Part shown: piece after piece, positions 23,341-35,600 of the stretch
Layout of the letters: the number at the start of each line of letters is the position of its first letter
Numbering within the stretch: the stretch's first letter is position 1
Assembly (NCBI GenBank): GCA_028023455.1
Contig: JAQFVV010006272.1
Coordinates: forward strand, 4,691,127-4,755,126
Length of the DNA stretch: 64,000 nucleotides
Source of the DNA: Epiperipatus broadwayi
Taxonomy: Eukaryota; Onychophora; Udeonychophora; Euonychophora; Peripatidae
Reading direction: 5' to 3'
Notes under the pieces: model-generated
What the model was told of the DNA's origin: nothing
The model's input: only the letters and a program-made list of their open reading frames with translations
Database searches by the model: none
Translations under genes and position numbers: made by a program

Positions 23341-24690
23341 ATTGTTAATTCTAGAAAGTCACCTTGCCAAAATTTGTTAAAATTTATTCTCAATGCTCTC
23401 AGTCCTTTGCTATACAAGATGCAGTTCTTTGTCAGGTATTCTAGACACTTTGTAGAATTAATGAAGAACATGAAAATTGAAAGAACTAACTTACTGGTAA
23501 ACTTTGATGTGGAAAGTTTATTCACAAATGTACCATGTGAAGAAGCATTGTCTATTTTAAGAAACTGATTAAATGGTGATAATATCTTACAAACCAGAAC
23601 AACTCTTCCTGTTGATCGTATAATGAAACTATTAACATTTTGCATAAGAATAATCTACTTTTAATACAACACAGAATTCTTCCAACAAAATCAAGGAATG
23701 GCCATGGACTCACTATTGTCACCCTGAATAGAAATATTTCCATGGAAGAACTTGAAAGCACAGTCATAAAGACTATTCCATATCCACCTAAAGTTTAGCT
23801 TTGCAATGTAAATGATACATTTGTTGTATGGTCACATGATGAAGCACTACCAGAAACTTCCTGGAAACACATTAATAACATATTCCCTTCAATTAAATTC
23901 ACAATAGAATTAGAACAAGAACAAAAACTAGCATTCCTACATGTTCTTGTGACAAAACTCCCTCATGGAAAAATCAAAACTACAGTTTACAGAAAATCCA
24001 AACATACAAAAAATATTTACTCTACACATTTAACCATACTACAAACACAAAACATGGAGTTATACTATTACTATAGAAGAGAGTAAAAGAAGTTTGCTCA
24101 GAAACCAATGATTTGAAAAAAGATAAGATCTATATAGAACAAACTTTTATGAAAAATGATTATCCATTGGCTGTTATTAAGAAAACCTTAAATAGACAAC
24201 AAAAAGAACTATCAATAGTAAAAATTACTGATACTGTAGTGTCCCTGTACATGCCAAAAATAGCAGACAAATTAAAGAAAATTTGCAATCAGTATAATAT
24301 CAGAACAGTGTTCCAAAGTCACACTATACTATGAAGAATTCTAATATCTACAAAACCTAAACTTGAAATTCTGAAAAGGAAAAATCATCTATGAAATACC
24401 ATGTCAATGTGAACAAATGTATATTGGTGAGACCTGTCATCCCATTAAAAAGCACTTTCAAGAACACAAACTGATTATTAGAAGATGAAAAACAGATGTG
24501 TCTAAGGTAGCAGACCATGCACATACCAGTGAACCTATGTTCAATTGGGAAAATACAAAAATATTGGATAGAGAAGAAAAGGTACCAAGAAGAAACTTTA
24601 AAGAAGCTGCTTACCTGACAATAGTGAACAATCTCATAAGTCAACTTAGTGTGACTATACATAATGAAATGTATGGGAATCACTAAATCA
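23340..24690 (+). pseudogene. PLE-B forward unit: Penelope-like RT and GIY-YIG endonuclease, broken
   Basis: The plus-strand reading begins inside the RT domain. A 64-codon frame (23374-23568) contains MKIERTNLLVNFDVESLFTN, the Penelope FDVxSLFTxVP block, with CEEALSIL after it. A GMAMDSLLS-like block lies near 23697-23725. The active site reads NVND (23805-23816) in place of YVDD. INNIFPSIKFTIELEQEQK and LAFLHVLVTKLPHGKI (about 23870-23970) and VYRKSKHTKN follow. A 73-codon frame (24113-24334) holds the linker SLYMPKIADKLKKICNQYNI. The endonuclease gives IYEIPCQCEQMYIGETCHPI (about 24387-24445), EHKLII, and a C-terminal frame (24498-24686) with KVADHAHTSE and NWENTKILDRE. Motif order and spacing are those of an EN+ Penelope element, which would insert by target-primed reverse transcription. 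Frameshifts and stops disable it. Confidence 0.85.
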
Positions 24691-24773
24691 GATTTGCTCT
24701 TAAGAAAAAGTGGAGAAATCAAAAGGAACCTAATAGATAAGTATATGAAATTTTTACTGACTATTTCCTTTAG

Positions 24774-25030
24774 TAGGATGGCTCAGTTGGTTAAAGTGTT
24801 GTCTTAAAATTCAGTACTCAAGAATCTAAGGGTCCAGGTTCAATTCTCATGCTAGTACTGTCACTGGTCAAGCCAGAAACACCTGAAGAAGGAGAAATAC
24901 CTCTTAAAATGCTGTGCATATACTAACTTGTGTGCTATTACTTTCAATTGAGAGTCTTTAGAATATTCAAATAAAATTAAATTTTTTAAAGATATTTAAT
25001 ACTTATATTAGATTATGGAAATAGTCCAAT
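24774..25030 (+). repeat. tRNA-like SINE module with PLE-type tail, right copy
   Basis: It starts AGGATGGCTCAGTTGGTTAA (about 24775), a good RNA polymerase III A box (TGGCTCAGTTGG), and has a B box GGTTCAATTCT (about 24838). A conserved middle, TCACTGGTCAAGCCAGAAAC, and the tail TTAGATTATGGAAATAGTCC (about 25010) follow. It is the mirror partner of the module at 22440-22746, so PLE-B is bounded by two outward-pointing copies. Roles other than a SINE head, such as a promoter for the element, are possible but untested. Confidence 0.7.
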
Positions 25031-26309
25031 ATATAAATACAAGATCATCAAAGAATTTAAAAGGCAATGATAGACTCTCAGAATGAATAATTAATAATTT
25101 AGAAAAATGGATGACAATAAGTGCTGAATGGATGAAAATATAAGAAAGAACAACTTTTAACAAAGTGGGGTTTTTATAGAGATTTAAATTGCATTATTTT
25201 ACATGAATACATATTTTAAGTATATACTTGCATAATACAAACAAAGCACAGGGTACCCATGCATATATTATATATTAGAAGTTTTTTTAAATTACTATAT
25301 ATGTTAGGTTGTTTGCTAATATAATTTTCACAATTTATGGTATAATTTTTCCCCACAGGAATGAGCAAATTTTTCCCATAAAAAACCATTATAATCCCTC
25401 GCCTTTTTATATGATCTTCTTGCTTTATGTTGAGAATTGTACTGTCCTCGCTAAATAGGGCAAAGATATATCTGATCATAATATATTTTATTATTAAAGT
25501 CCAAGTGTTTTTTACTTGCAATATGGCTATCCCATTATGTAAAATATTCAAAGTTTTCTTTCAATGCCATTAAAAGGAATAAATATAGAGTAAAGTTGGT
25601 GCAAAAGTTTCCTTTTCACTTAGATTTACATTCAATCAATGCTAGTGTTTGTATTAATGCAATGATCAGATGAATATATATTTTTGCAAACATTGTAACT
25701 GATCCACCAAGTCTAAGTTTTATGCACTCATGAGTTTTCCAGTTTCTATAAATGAGAGTAATCTCTGAAAAAATACATTTTAGTTCTTAAATTTAATTCC
25801 TTTTTAATTTTATTATTTGGCATTGATAATTTATTATTTTAAAATGCAATCAAAGAAAAATGCATTTAATCTCATAAATAACAATATTTATTCAAATATA
25901 CTATTTCTTTACATTTTAATTTTTTTTATTACAGCTTGTTTACTTTTTTTTATTGGTAATAATATAATTTTATACGTTATCTCTTCCTAATCCCTAATTT
26001 TGCTAGTTTTAATTAGCTATTTATTTTATTGGAAAACAACAATCATATTTATATCTTATTGTTATTATTATAATTTAGAAATTTTAAACATTTATCTATC
26101 TATGCTAGTATTTAAATATATCATATCAACATCACATTATCACCTTTTCATATCATCTTAATATGTAACTGCAATCAAGGTAAGCTTTTAATTACTTCTT
26201 ATTAATAATTCAGCAAACTTTTTATTGTCATCATCTCATTTCAAACTAAGTTCTTTTTTAAAAAAAAAAGATTTTAATTAAAATCACTCTGATTCAGCTT
26301 GATATAAGA
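25031..26309. other. Stretch without a recognised gene
   Basis: A 111-codon minus-strand frame (25551-25216) matches nothing I know and is A/T-codon biased. AGTTGGTGCAAAAGTTTCC near 25595 resembles some mariner termini, but no second end was found. Otherwise simple A+T-rich DNA. Confidence 0.4.
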
Positions 26310-27940
26310 TGGGCATGTCAAGCAAGTAGCCCATGGGCCACATGTGACCCACCAACAAAAAAATCTGTAGCCTGCCAAAATTGGTAACCATAATGGTCAT
26401 ATATTTTTTGACAATATTGAATTTTTAAAATTATGATTATACATACATAAATGAATTAAATAAATAGTACTTAAGCATTATCCAGTCTGCCAAGCTTGGC
26501 AGATGCTTTTTAAAAAAATATACAGTTTCAGGGCCATACAATAAATGTTAAAAAAATAAAATGGCTGACATGCAGCAGTTGCATTTAATATTTACATTTT
26601 TTTTATTATTGTTGTTATTTAATAAAAAGGAAACTTTTCTGCAAAAAGTAATTATAATATTTCTAACTTATTTTTTTTTGTATGAAGTCAATTTATTAAA
26701 ATAAAAATAATAAAAATATAAGAAATGTAAAGTGGCATATTGCATGCTTTTTGGATTGGCAGGATTCCACACCTTTGTACATATTTTATTGTGTGCTGTT
26801 CTGTCAAAGAAAGATCTCAAACTTTCATCATTTTCTCAAAATCCCAGTGACAAAAATAAAGATTCTGAATAAAAACGAACTATAACAATATTCAGAGCAT
26901 GTTTCTATTTACATGTTATAATATAAATGTTAAAAAAAAAATTGAAATGAATCTTTTGAATGAAATTTATAATGGATTTATTAATTTTTTAAAGCTTAAA
27001 AACTACATATTGTGTAAATTATATGTAAAAAACACTTATATGACCCTAAAACTGTATATTTAAAAAAAATGCTACCAAGCTCAACACACTTCAAAAAAAA
27101 TTGTTTTATTAAATGTTGTAGTAAACACTTTATTGCCTATACAATATGTCCACAAAGTTTATTCTGTGTTATACTGCAGAATGTACTAAACATATGAGGT
27201 ACATTATTGTTTGTGCATGGCTCTTCTGACATTAAGATAAAGCTGTTACATCTGCAACATTCTGATAGTGTAACTGGGCTCTGAATGCGAACAAAAGTAT
27301 ATCAATAATGTTTTTTTGAAATTATTACAAATTTATAATAATAAAAAACAATGCATTGGAAAAGAAAACTGCAGTTTTCAAAAGAAATGGGACTTATATT
27401 ATTTTTTAATTGAAAAAAAAAAAAAAAATTTATGTCATATATATAAAAACTTCCGGTCACAGTTTGCAAAGAGTACAATCTCAAGAGGCACTTTAATACA
27501 TATTATAAAGGACCCTATGACAAATATGTTGCTAAACTTTGAGAAGATAAAATATCTGAATAAAAGCTAACACTCAGAAAATAAAATGTATTTACCAAGC
27601 CTACTGTAGATAATGAGACTGCTATTAAAACTAGCTTTTTATTAGCACACTAATTACAAACAAGTTAAAACTATTTGTCGATGGGGAATTTACTCACAAA
27701 TATATTATGAAAACATTAGAAGTGTTGTGTCCAGAACAACTAAAGAGGTTCAAAAATATAAATTTATATCAAAATATAATTGGTAGAAGAATTGATGATA
27801 TTAGCCAAACATTTATGGAATCAACTAAAATCAATAATTCCACCATTTGAGGCTTAATCCATTGCAATAGATGAAAGTTCAGATAAACACGATACTGCTC
27901 AATTTATGATAATTCATATTTTTGTTTTTTAAATTATTAA
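26310..27940 (+). mobile_element. Decayed hAT element with transposase remnant
   Basis: The left part carries a hAT-type subterminal stretch, GCCCATGGGCCACATGTGACCC near 26330-26351, almost the same as GGGCCACATGTGACCC in the short hAT element at 22252-22267. About 1 kb downstream is a transposase remnant in plus orientation. No right terminus or target duplication was found, so the 3' half of the element is probably deleted. The two hAT copies in the window may belong to related families; the shared subterminal motif is the only evidence. Confidence 0.55.
27316..27935 (+). pseudogene. hAT transposase N-terminal half, broken
   Basis: An 84-codon frame (27316-27570) reads KKWDLYYFLIEKKKKNLCHI, the start of a BED-like zinc-finger domain, with the second cysteine lost. 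A shifted frame then gives the SRHFNT.HKG segment. From about 27670 another frame reads LFVDGEFTHKYIMKTLEVLC (27681-27740), then PEQLKRFKNINLYQNIIGRR (27742-27801), followed by IDDISQTFMES. Near 27863-27895 comes SIAIDESSDKHDTAQFMIIH (27859-27918), the hAT catalytic block with the first acidic residue of the DDE triad (DES(T/S)D). This order is that of ZBED/GTF2IRD2-like hAT transposases, which cut and paste DNA by a hairpin mechanism. The sequence after about 27935 no longer matches, so the rest of the RNase H fold is missing. Stops and frameshifts are frequent. Confidence 0.75.
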
Positions 27941-28415
27941 TTTTATTACAACTCATGTTTTAGTAATGTGAAAATTGTTTTATTAAACTGGTTTGATAAA
28001 ATACATTTAATTTTATCTTATTGATTTAAAATAATTGCATTGCTAGAATTGTTCATTTAGATATATTTATGAATTACTTTATTTGATATTTGAATATGAT
28101 ATGTGCTTCTTTAGTTTGTAGAACAATACATGTTATTATTTTATGACTAAACTAACTTTCACTGAGAATAATTCAAGACTTTTTTGGCTGATCATTTGTA
28201 GTGCTTATTTCTTTACCAATCTTCCCTTTCCTTTCTCAGAATTGATTTAGCTACTTTTAGCTTATTAAAAAGCTACGTGTACAACTGAACCACATACTCA
28301 AAATATGAATATAAAAATATATCACACTTTTTAGCATATATTATTTCGATTTAAAAAGTCATTCTCTATTATATGTGTGCAAACAATAGATGAAGAATTT
28401 ATATTAACAGAGTAG
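27941..28415. other. Stretch without a recognised gene
   Basis: A+T-rich DNA between the hAT remnant and the purine-rich microsatellite; nothing assignable. Confidence 0.4.
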
Positions 28416-28556
28416 AAAGAAAGGAAGGAAGAAAGAGAGAAAGAAAGGAAGAAAAGAAGAAAGTAAGAAAGAAAGAAAGGAAGGAAGGAAGAAAAAAGAA
28501 AGAAAGAAAAAAGAAAGAGAGAGAGAAAGAAAGAATGAAAAAAGAAAGAAAGAATT
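28416..28556. repeat. Purine-rich (GAAA)n/(GGAA)n microsatellite
   Basis: About 140 bases made almost only of A and G on the plus strand, with GAAA, GGAA and GAGA units. Such a homopurine strand could adopt triplex structures, but this is general knowledge rather than anything shown here. Confidence 0.95.
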
Positions 28557-28904
28557 AAACATTATTACAACAGTAACATCTAAATTATTGGAGAGTAAAA
28601 TAGTTCTAGGTAGATATATTTCTTTTTATGTTTTCAGAATTGTAGGCAATAATTTTAAAATTTTTATATAATATTTGTTTAATTCTTTTTTCGATCCACT
28701 AAGAAAATATATGTAATATATGATAAATTTAAATTAAAAAAAATAATAATTACTTTATAAAAAAAATTTCTAAACCGGTTTCCTTTGAAATCAACCTAAA
28801 CTATGGACAATGATTATCAAGGGGAACATGTTTTCTAATTATACAGTATATGATTTTGTAATATTTAAATACAAGTATATTGACTATAGCGAACTTAGTG
28901 CAAT

Positions 28905-29160
28905 TTAGGTGAGATTTGAGCTCAGACTTTCAAGCTCCCTACTACTATCCACTCCATAATTACACAACCGATACCCATGAGTACTGGTTCAACAAGAAAT
29001 ACGGATATTGGAGATCATTTATCTTTTTCACATGAATGTGGTCATGTGTATTGGTTATATAAGATGGAATGGATAGTTGTAGCAAGCTTAAAAATCTGAG
29101 TTCAAATCCCTTCTAAATTATATATGATTTTAGTAAATTGTCCATTTTGTAATCATAAAA
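28905..29160. repeat. Inverted pair of a dispersed repeat (R2), arms about 70 bp
   Basis: The left arm (about 28912-28981) and right arm (about 29041-29112) are imperfect reverse complements. Both carry the sequence read on one strand as GGATAGTTGTAG...GAGTTCAAATCCC, where GTTCAAATCC resembles a polymerase III B box. Related single copies lie at 31733-31930 and 51640-51905. The spacer is about 60 bp. Confidence 0.7.
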
Positions 29161-31655
29161 AATAAATTAAATATTTTTTTAATCATTAATATTATTTGTA
29201 ATATACATACATCACTTTTCGATAGGTAAAGAATTTTTATTTTTAAAAAATTAGATATCAAATAGGAAAAAAATATGTTAAATATATTCTACTTTGTAAC
29301 AAAAGCTTGCTATAATAATCAAATGCTGACCTTTCTATTCGCAGGGCTAAGCTAACAAAATTGAAAATCTTAGTAAACTTTTTAGACTTCTAAAAATGAG
29401 AAGTGAGAAAAGAAAAGGCTTAAAAAATAAATAGAGAATATTGATTTCAATCAAAGTCAGTATTTATAGATATATAATCAATTTCAACCCGAGATAAAAT
29501 GTGAAAGGTAAAGGTTTTCTAAGTTAAAAGAGAAACTATAGGAAAGAAAGCATATTCCATCAATTTCATTAAAGCAATATTAGATCTATATATTAAATAA
29601 AAGCAGTTTTATATATAAGCATAAAACTTTGGTGGAAAATCAATATTTTCTATATAAAAGTGAAGATAATTTCAGTAGGAAATCTCTTTCTTCGCTGATG
29701 ATCACGCATATTATGAGCTGTTTTTTTTTATAATCAGCGCGTCAGTATTCTTTTGATTAACTATAATTAATCTAGACTCTTTATGCTCTAGATAATAGTA
29801 CCCAAATAACAATTTACTGACCAACATTTAGTGACTAGCTAGTGAAAATAGCCTTAAGCTTATTTGTGATCCTTGGATAAATCTTCAAAATTCACACATC
29901 TCATACACAAACCCCAGATCATGGGCTTAAGCTAACCACTAACCAAAATGAATTGAATAAAAAAAATAGCCATAGAAAATTATGGCTAGAAGAAAGTGTC
30001 TTTGCTAGAATTAAAATTATAGCCATTTCAAAGAAAAAAATACAATCTTATATAAGTGGTTGAATTTGTAATTATCCAATATGTTATTACAATGAGAATA
30101 GAATTAGAAGAATGTCTTTTGAGATCACTTTGCCCTACAAATTTTCTTATCCACTGAGAAAAAAGTTATTATTAAATGAAATATTGACTACTACTATTAG
30201 TGAAGCAGTAATAGAGAAATGCATAGGTTGTATAGAGGATATTACTATACTGAAGTCAGCAGTAAGCAACTATGCAATACCATTCAATAATATAGTAGCA
30301 ATCCCGACTACTTTTGTTTTAGATTGGCACTCAGCAATTTATTATTTTTTCCTTGATTTTCTCTTTGAAAAGTTTTCAGTATTGACTCTAGTGAATTTCT
30401 AAATATAAAAACACCCACCAATTTTTATAAGAATAACTGAATTGAGAACTTTTTCATTTCCAAAGATGTGGAAGCAAATATGAATGAATACTTCATTTCT
30501 ACTTTTAAGCAATGTCTCCAATAATGGTAATCTACGATTTAAACAAAAAAGATTAATAGATAGACAAATTTTTATGATTATATACATCTGTGTGTTATTT
30601 TAGAACCCATCTGGAATAGATTTTTCAAAAGTGCTTATAAATAATTTTATAGGCAAGACAATGATGAATGTGCTGTCAATTTATAAACTCCATTGTTATT
30701 CATTTATTTATTTTGCAGTAATATATAAATTTTCTAATGTCTATATATGATGTAGACATTAACAAATAAACTCTTTCTTGCGAAATAATTTCAAACTTCT
30801 TGAAAACATTCCATTGTGACAAATCCTTTTTCTCCATAAATATATTAATATATTTTGGCCTGGTTACAACTGCTATTCAAAACATGTAAAATTTTAAAAT
30901 AAAACTATAGAAAATATTAGAGAGTAAAAAGAAAAAAATGATTAAAGAATATATGTAGTAAAAAGAAAAATAATTTTAAATATAAATAATGGTAAAGATT
31001 TGTGTAGACTTTTGTAATAGGAATAAAAATAATAATTAAATATATAAAAAAAAACTACATAATGTTAGTACCAAGTTTAACAAAAAGTGTTGTTTTTTTT
31101 TAAGTGAAAAAAAATATTGAATAAAAAATGAAGATTTATAAAAATAAAAAAAAGCAATTTGATATTTTATAGATTAGTTATAAGATATATAGTATTCAAG
31201 CAACAAACATTTTAAAAGTTATATTAGATATAATGAAGTAAAAGCAATTGTATAATAATAGAGATTTAAAAAGGTTAAATTAAATGCTTGATTGACTGTG
31301 CACCAAAAAGAAATAAAATAATTGTTTCTTCAACCACAATTTGAGTTTTTAAATTTAACTTGAAATAAAAGCATGAGTGTCCAGAAATTAGTTAAATAAA
31401 TCTCTTGTTATACAAAATAGGAATTGACTCAATTAATTTCTGCCCACCATCCCATAATTTCACTTCAAGTTAAACCTAAAAACTTCACTTGTGGTTGAAG
31501 AAAACAATTATTTTATTTCTTTTTAGTGCATAGTGAATAAAAGCATTTAATATATAAAAAAAAATTATATCTATTATTGTTTAAGTTTTTAGTATTGGCA
31601 CAGTAAATGAAAATGTAAAACTATATCATAATTTAAATTGATGGGATACTTATAG
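29161..31655. other. Stretch without a recognised gene
   Basis: A 96-codon plus-strand frame (30112-30402), starting MSFEITLPYKFSYPLRKKLL, has no recognised domain. It might be an old element fragment or chance; codon choice is like the surrounding DNA. Around 31300-31520 two short inverted segments pair (AAATAATTGTTTCTTCAACC at 31316 against a variant near 31495-31515). No RNA gene was seen. Confidence 0.4.

Positions 31656-31660
<5 letters not shown>

Positions 31661-31730
<70 letters not shown>
31661..31730. repeat. (TA)n microsatellite
   Basis: About 35 TA units with a short interruption. It abuts the R2 repeat copy on its right side. Confidence 0.95.
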
Positions 31731-31732
31731 TC

Positions 31733-32395
31733 AAACTCCCTACAACTATTTGCTCTATCTTATACAACTGATACACATGACCACATACATATAAAAAAGA
31801 TAAATGATCTCTGATATACATATTTTATGTGAACCACTATTCATTACTTGGTCACCATCTCCCATATATATATATATTTACAACCAATATTCACTTTATA
31901 TTAAGATAGCAAATCTTTAAACTTTAATGTACAAGCTTCAATCTTCTTCCTCTTCAATTCTTCAGTCATCCATATCATTGAAAATCTAAGAATGGAACAC
32001 TCAAAATTCTTATTGATGCCAATATTAATGTCATAGCAAATGTTGATTTTAAGTCACTCTGATCCCTCACATATAAGATCTTAATATGTCCATTTAAATA
32101 TACAGAAGAGAGATGAAAAAACAGGCTGAATATTTAATATTTAAATACATATATATTGTCTATCCCCATTCTGTATATTTAAATAGTCATATTAATATCC
32201 TATATGTGAGGGGTCAGAATAAGTTAAAGTCAACATGTGTATAACAATAATATTGGCATCAACAAGGGTTTTGAATGACCCACCCTCAGATTTTCAATGA
32301 TATGGATGGAGAAGATTGAAGCTTATCCATTAAAGTTTGAATATTTGCTATCTAATATAAGCTGAGCACTGATTGTATATATATATATGATATCT
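31733..32395. repeat. R2 repeat copy followed by an inverted repeat with arms of about 235 bp
   Basis: 31733-31960 is a minus-strand copy of R2, similar to 51640-51905 (shared TCAAACTCCC, CATGACCACAT, GATAGCAAATCTT and ACTTTAATG segments in the same order). From about 31861-32095 to 32160-32395 the sequence is an imperfect palindrome: ATGCCAATATTAATGT against a reverse copy near 32245-32265, and CTTCAATCTTCT against AGAAGATTGAAG. The arms differ by perhaps 15-20% by eye. The centre is about 32125. Head-to-head insertion or foldback duplication of the repeat are both possible. Confidence 0.75.
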
Positions 32396-32397
32396 GT

Positions 32398-32400
<3 letters not shown>

Positions 32401-32467
<67 letters not shown>
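32401..32467. repeat. (TA)n microsatellite
   Basis: About 33 uninterrupted TA units. On its right side it is joined to a repeat end that reads, on the minus strand, GACCATTACAATATATATA. Confidence 0.95.
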
Positions 32468-32469
<2 letters not shown>

Positions 32470-32470
<1 letters not shown>

Positions 32471-32600
32471 AATGGTCAAATATGTACATTCGCATAACAA
32501 AATCTAGAACTTTAGTAAATCATTCCAAGGCTGACCAGAATATGGTGGTGAAACCACAGGTCTGATATAGCCCTAGTTCCTTTACTATTGCTCAGAGATT
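32470..32600 (-). repeat. R3 repeat end joined to a TA tail
   Basis: On the minus strand this reads TCTGGTCAGCCTTGGAATG, later TTCTAGATTTTGTTATGCGAAT, then GACCATTACA running into (TA)n. A plus-strand copy at 59088-59215 has the same blocks in the same order (TCTGGTCAG, TTCTAGATTCTGTTATGCAA, TTGACCATTACAGTATA). The shared end suggests the 3' terminus of a SINE- or LINE-like family whose tail is TA repeats. Confidence 0.65.
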
Positions 32601-32602
32601 TA

Positions 32603-35600
32603 TCACCTTATGGATGACACACCTGAATTTACAGCAGTATTCTCCTTCATCACGTTCCAATTTAACGAGATGATAACCATATTCAATAACATCGCATAAT
32701 TTTGAATAATACAGCCCTTTTTAATCCAGAATCTCAGTCGGAATGATGAAAAGACAAGGGTGCTTTTGTGTCCTTCCATCATCCATGACAACACAATAAT
32801 TTAACTAAGATTTATTACTTAGACACTTCACTTAAATGTGTATGGAACAATGTGCAACCAAAACCTACTAGTTTGGGAATAAAGTGATTTTACACACACA
32901 TAAAATAAAATGTTCTGGTCTGAAGTTTCAATTCCACAAATAATTCTTATTAAATTAAAATATACTGAAATATTCTGATCTGCTTACAATTGTCTATCTG
33001 GTGTATTGAATTTAAGATTTCATAAATGATTTCTGACTCAAGGAAAGTATTGCAAGTATTATGCAAATACACTTTTATTTAGCACATAAGAAAAATGACT
33101 CAAAACAACTTGTAACAAGACTATAATTTATTATTAAATTTGAACAAGATTATAATTTATTATTACAGTTTAACAAAACTATCCTTTATGATTAACATAA
33201 TAAACAAACATATACAATTTATTCGATCCCATATGGATAAAACAAAATATAACTAACAGTAATTCGTCTATACTTTTAGACCTGGATTCGAACTACTTCT
33301 TCATCTTCTTTTTACATTTATGCAAATTGAATATAACAAAATAAATATTATTATCGATACATCAACTCATCCGTTTAGTGTATCTTATATGAACGGTTAC
33401 TTAACTTTATTGACTATAGATCTGTTTTAAAACAAAAACAATTTGATTCTAGGCAATACGTACAAACGATTTTTATTATCATATCATTTAATTAAATGAT
33501 AGTTTTTATTTAGATAACTTATTATAATTTATGGGTTATTTATCAGAAGTTACACTTATTATTTTAATATTTACCTTAATAACAACTGAAGTTGTTATAC
33601 ACATTGTATTCCTCGGTATAAGTTATATTGTGAGTGCTACTTAATCATTAACCCGAATTAAACCTAGTATTTGAACCCTCCATTGGCAAATAAAAATTTC
33701 TAAATCACGCAATTTTAAACTTACTCTCTCCATTGACTTACTTGTGGATTACCAGCACTATTCCGCCGCACAATCCAGACATTGATCATATATACTAGCA
33801 CACTATTTATACTAAATGGATCGTAAGGAATTAACCTCCAATATACTCGTTATCTTGCCATAACTTTCTAAACAAAACACAATATTCAACACCTTCCATG
33901 GTGGAATTATCTCTATTTTCTCATGAGGAATATGGAATAACACCAAAGGTCTGTAGATTTAACTACTACATTAAAATAGTTTGGTGGGTCCTTGCCTCTT
34001 ACTTGGGCATAATAGGAACGCACACCAAATATAATCCTCTCCTGGGATTTTAACGAATGTAATACACTAAATACGATATAAATTACTGATCGTCCTAACT
34101 CTGAGAAGCGATCACTTGGATTATAAACATACCCGAATTCTAGATTTATCTATTCCCCTCATGGAAAATAAAGCTTTTGGGGAGATCATTTTCCATCCCA
34201 CAAAATAAAGACATTACAATTATTACTTATGCGAATCTTAAACATATACCAATGCTATATCGGGGCAAGATCAGCAAATACACTAATTACAATAAATTTG
34301 TTCCGGGGTATACTTAGATCAACGTCTGAAATCAATGGATATCACAGAATTAACCATAATAATTTTTACCTTTGCCAAAGAAACATTCAACACGTACTTG
34401 GTAGTCTAGTATCTTGAACTAAATTAAGTGAATGCGTTAATAAAGAATAATTGGGAATAAGTTCCGCAATTAACATAGTATAAATTTGTTTCAAACTTTA
34501 AATAAGTAATATCCTGTATAGCACTTCTCTTTAATTTCTTCTGATAATTTTAACTAGATATTTTACCTATTAAGTATCTAAATTTTTCTACTTTTACGCA
34601 TCTAACATATAAATTTATACCCATAATTGCATATCATAAGTAAACACATTTTATAAAAAAATTTTTTTTTTCCATGTCAAATATAAATTTAACCTAGAAT
34701 AATTACATGAAAACATACCTTTATGATTACAAGGTCATTTAAATATTACTTGACTATACAGCCTTTCACCTGTTGATATAAAAAAAATACACATAATTTT
34801 ACAAATTAGTAAAAAAAAAATCATTACTTAACAAGTGCTTATTATCTCACTGGAAAAATGTTTTTCCGTTGGGCAATTTATCTAGATGAAGAACTTGATC
34901 CATTCGTAGTTCACGAAGCAAAATTTAAAATAAGAAACACATTTTATTATTTCATTTATATAAAAGTTGCCTCCATTCTGGTGCAATTAATAAATTAGGC
35001 AAAGAAAACATAGCAGCGTTGGATGTTAACTCTTTCTTGAATTAAACTGCTATAATTTTGGGATCCAAGAAAACAATACATATTTTAACATGACGAATAT
35101 TTGACGATAGACGATCACATATACAATTCTTTTCTTTTTACTATTGGCGATACGTATCATTTTTAGCTAGCTGGCTTATGAATAAAATAATGCGCGAATT
35201 TTCCAAAATAATATTATTATAAGGACTGCAGCTGACTTACGTGGATATGAAGTTTTAACGACTCCAATTGATGTATAATATAACATATTATTTTATGGTT
35301 ATAATTAAATCACTAATGTTTGTAGTTTTTATTCCTACTCTAGGAATTGTAATTTTTCTTTAATAAGGAATTCTCCGTAAAATGCACACATACAAATTTT
35401 CCGATATTTGCCTTGAGAAAATTTATATTTTCTTTTTTTAAAAATATACAGGTGCATAAGTAAATATCATTGACCATTAATATTATTTTTAGATAATTTT
35501 CAGTGAATAAAACTTATTTTAACGTGGGGAACTTACATTATTTTCAAAGCAGACAATTTCTTTTAGAAAGAGCGCGAAATTTTATAGTTAACTTTCCTTG

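Noticed and set aside
24357-24722. 121-codon minus-strand frame, the second longest in the window
   Set aside because: It is antisense to the PLE-B endonuclease; the plus strand has the GIY-YIG motifs.
25590-25615. Possible mariner terminus (AGTTGGTGCAAAAGTTTCC)
   Set aside because: No matching inverted end or transposase was found nearby, and a short match is not enough.
30112-30402. 96-codon plus-strand frame as a possible small gene
   Set aside because: No domain, signal or context supports it; composition is like flanking DNA. Kept only as a note in the stretch description.
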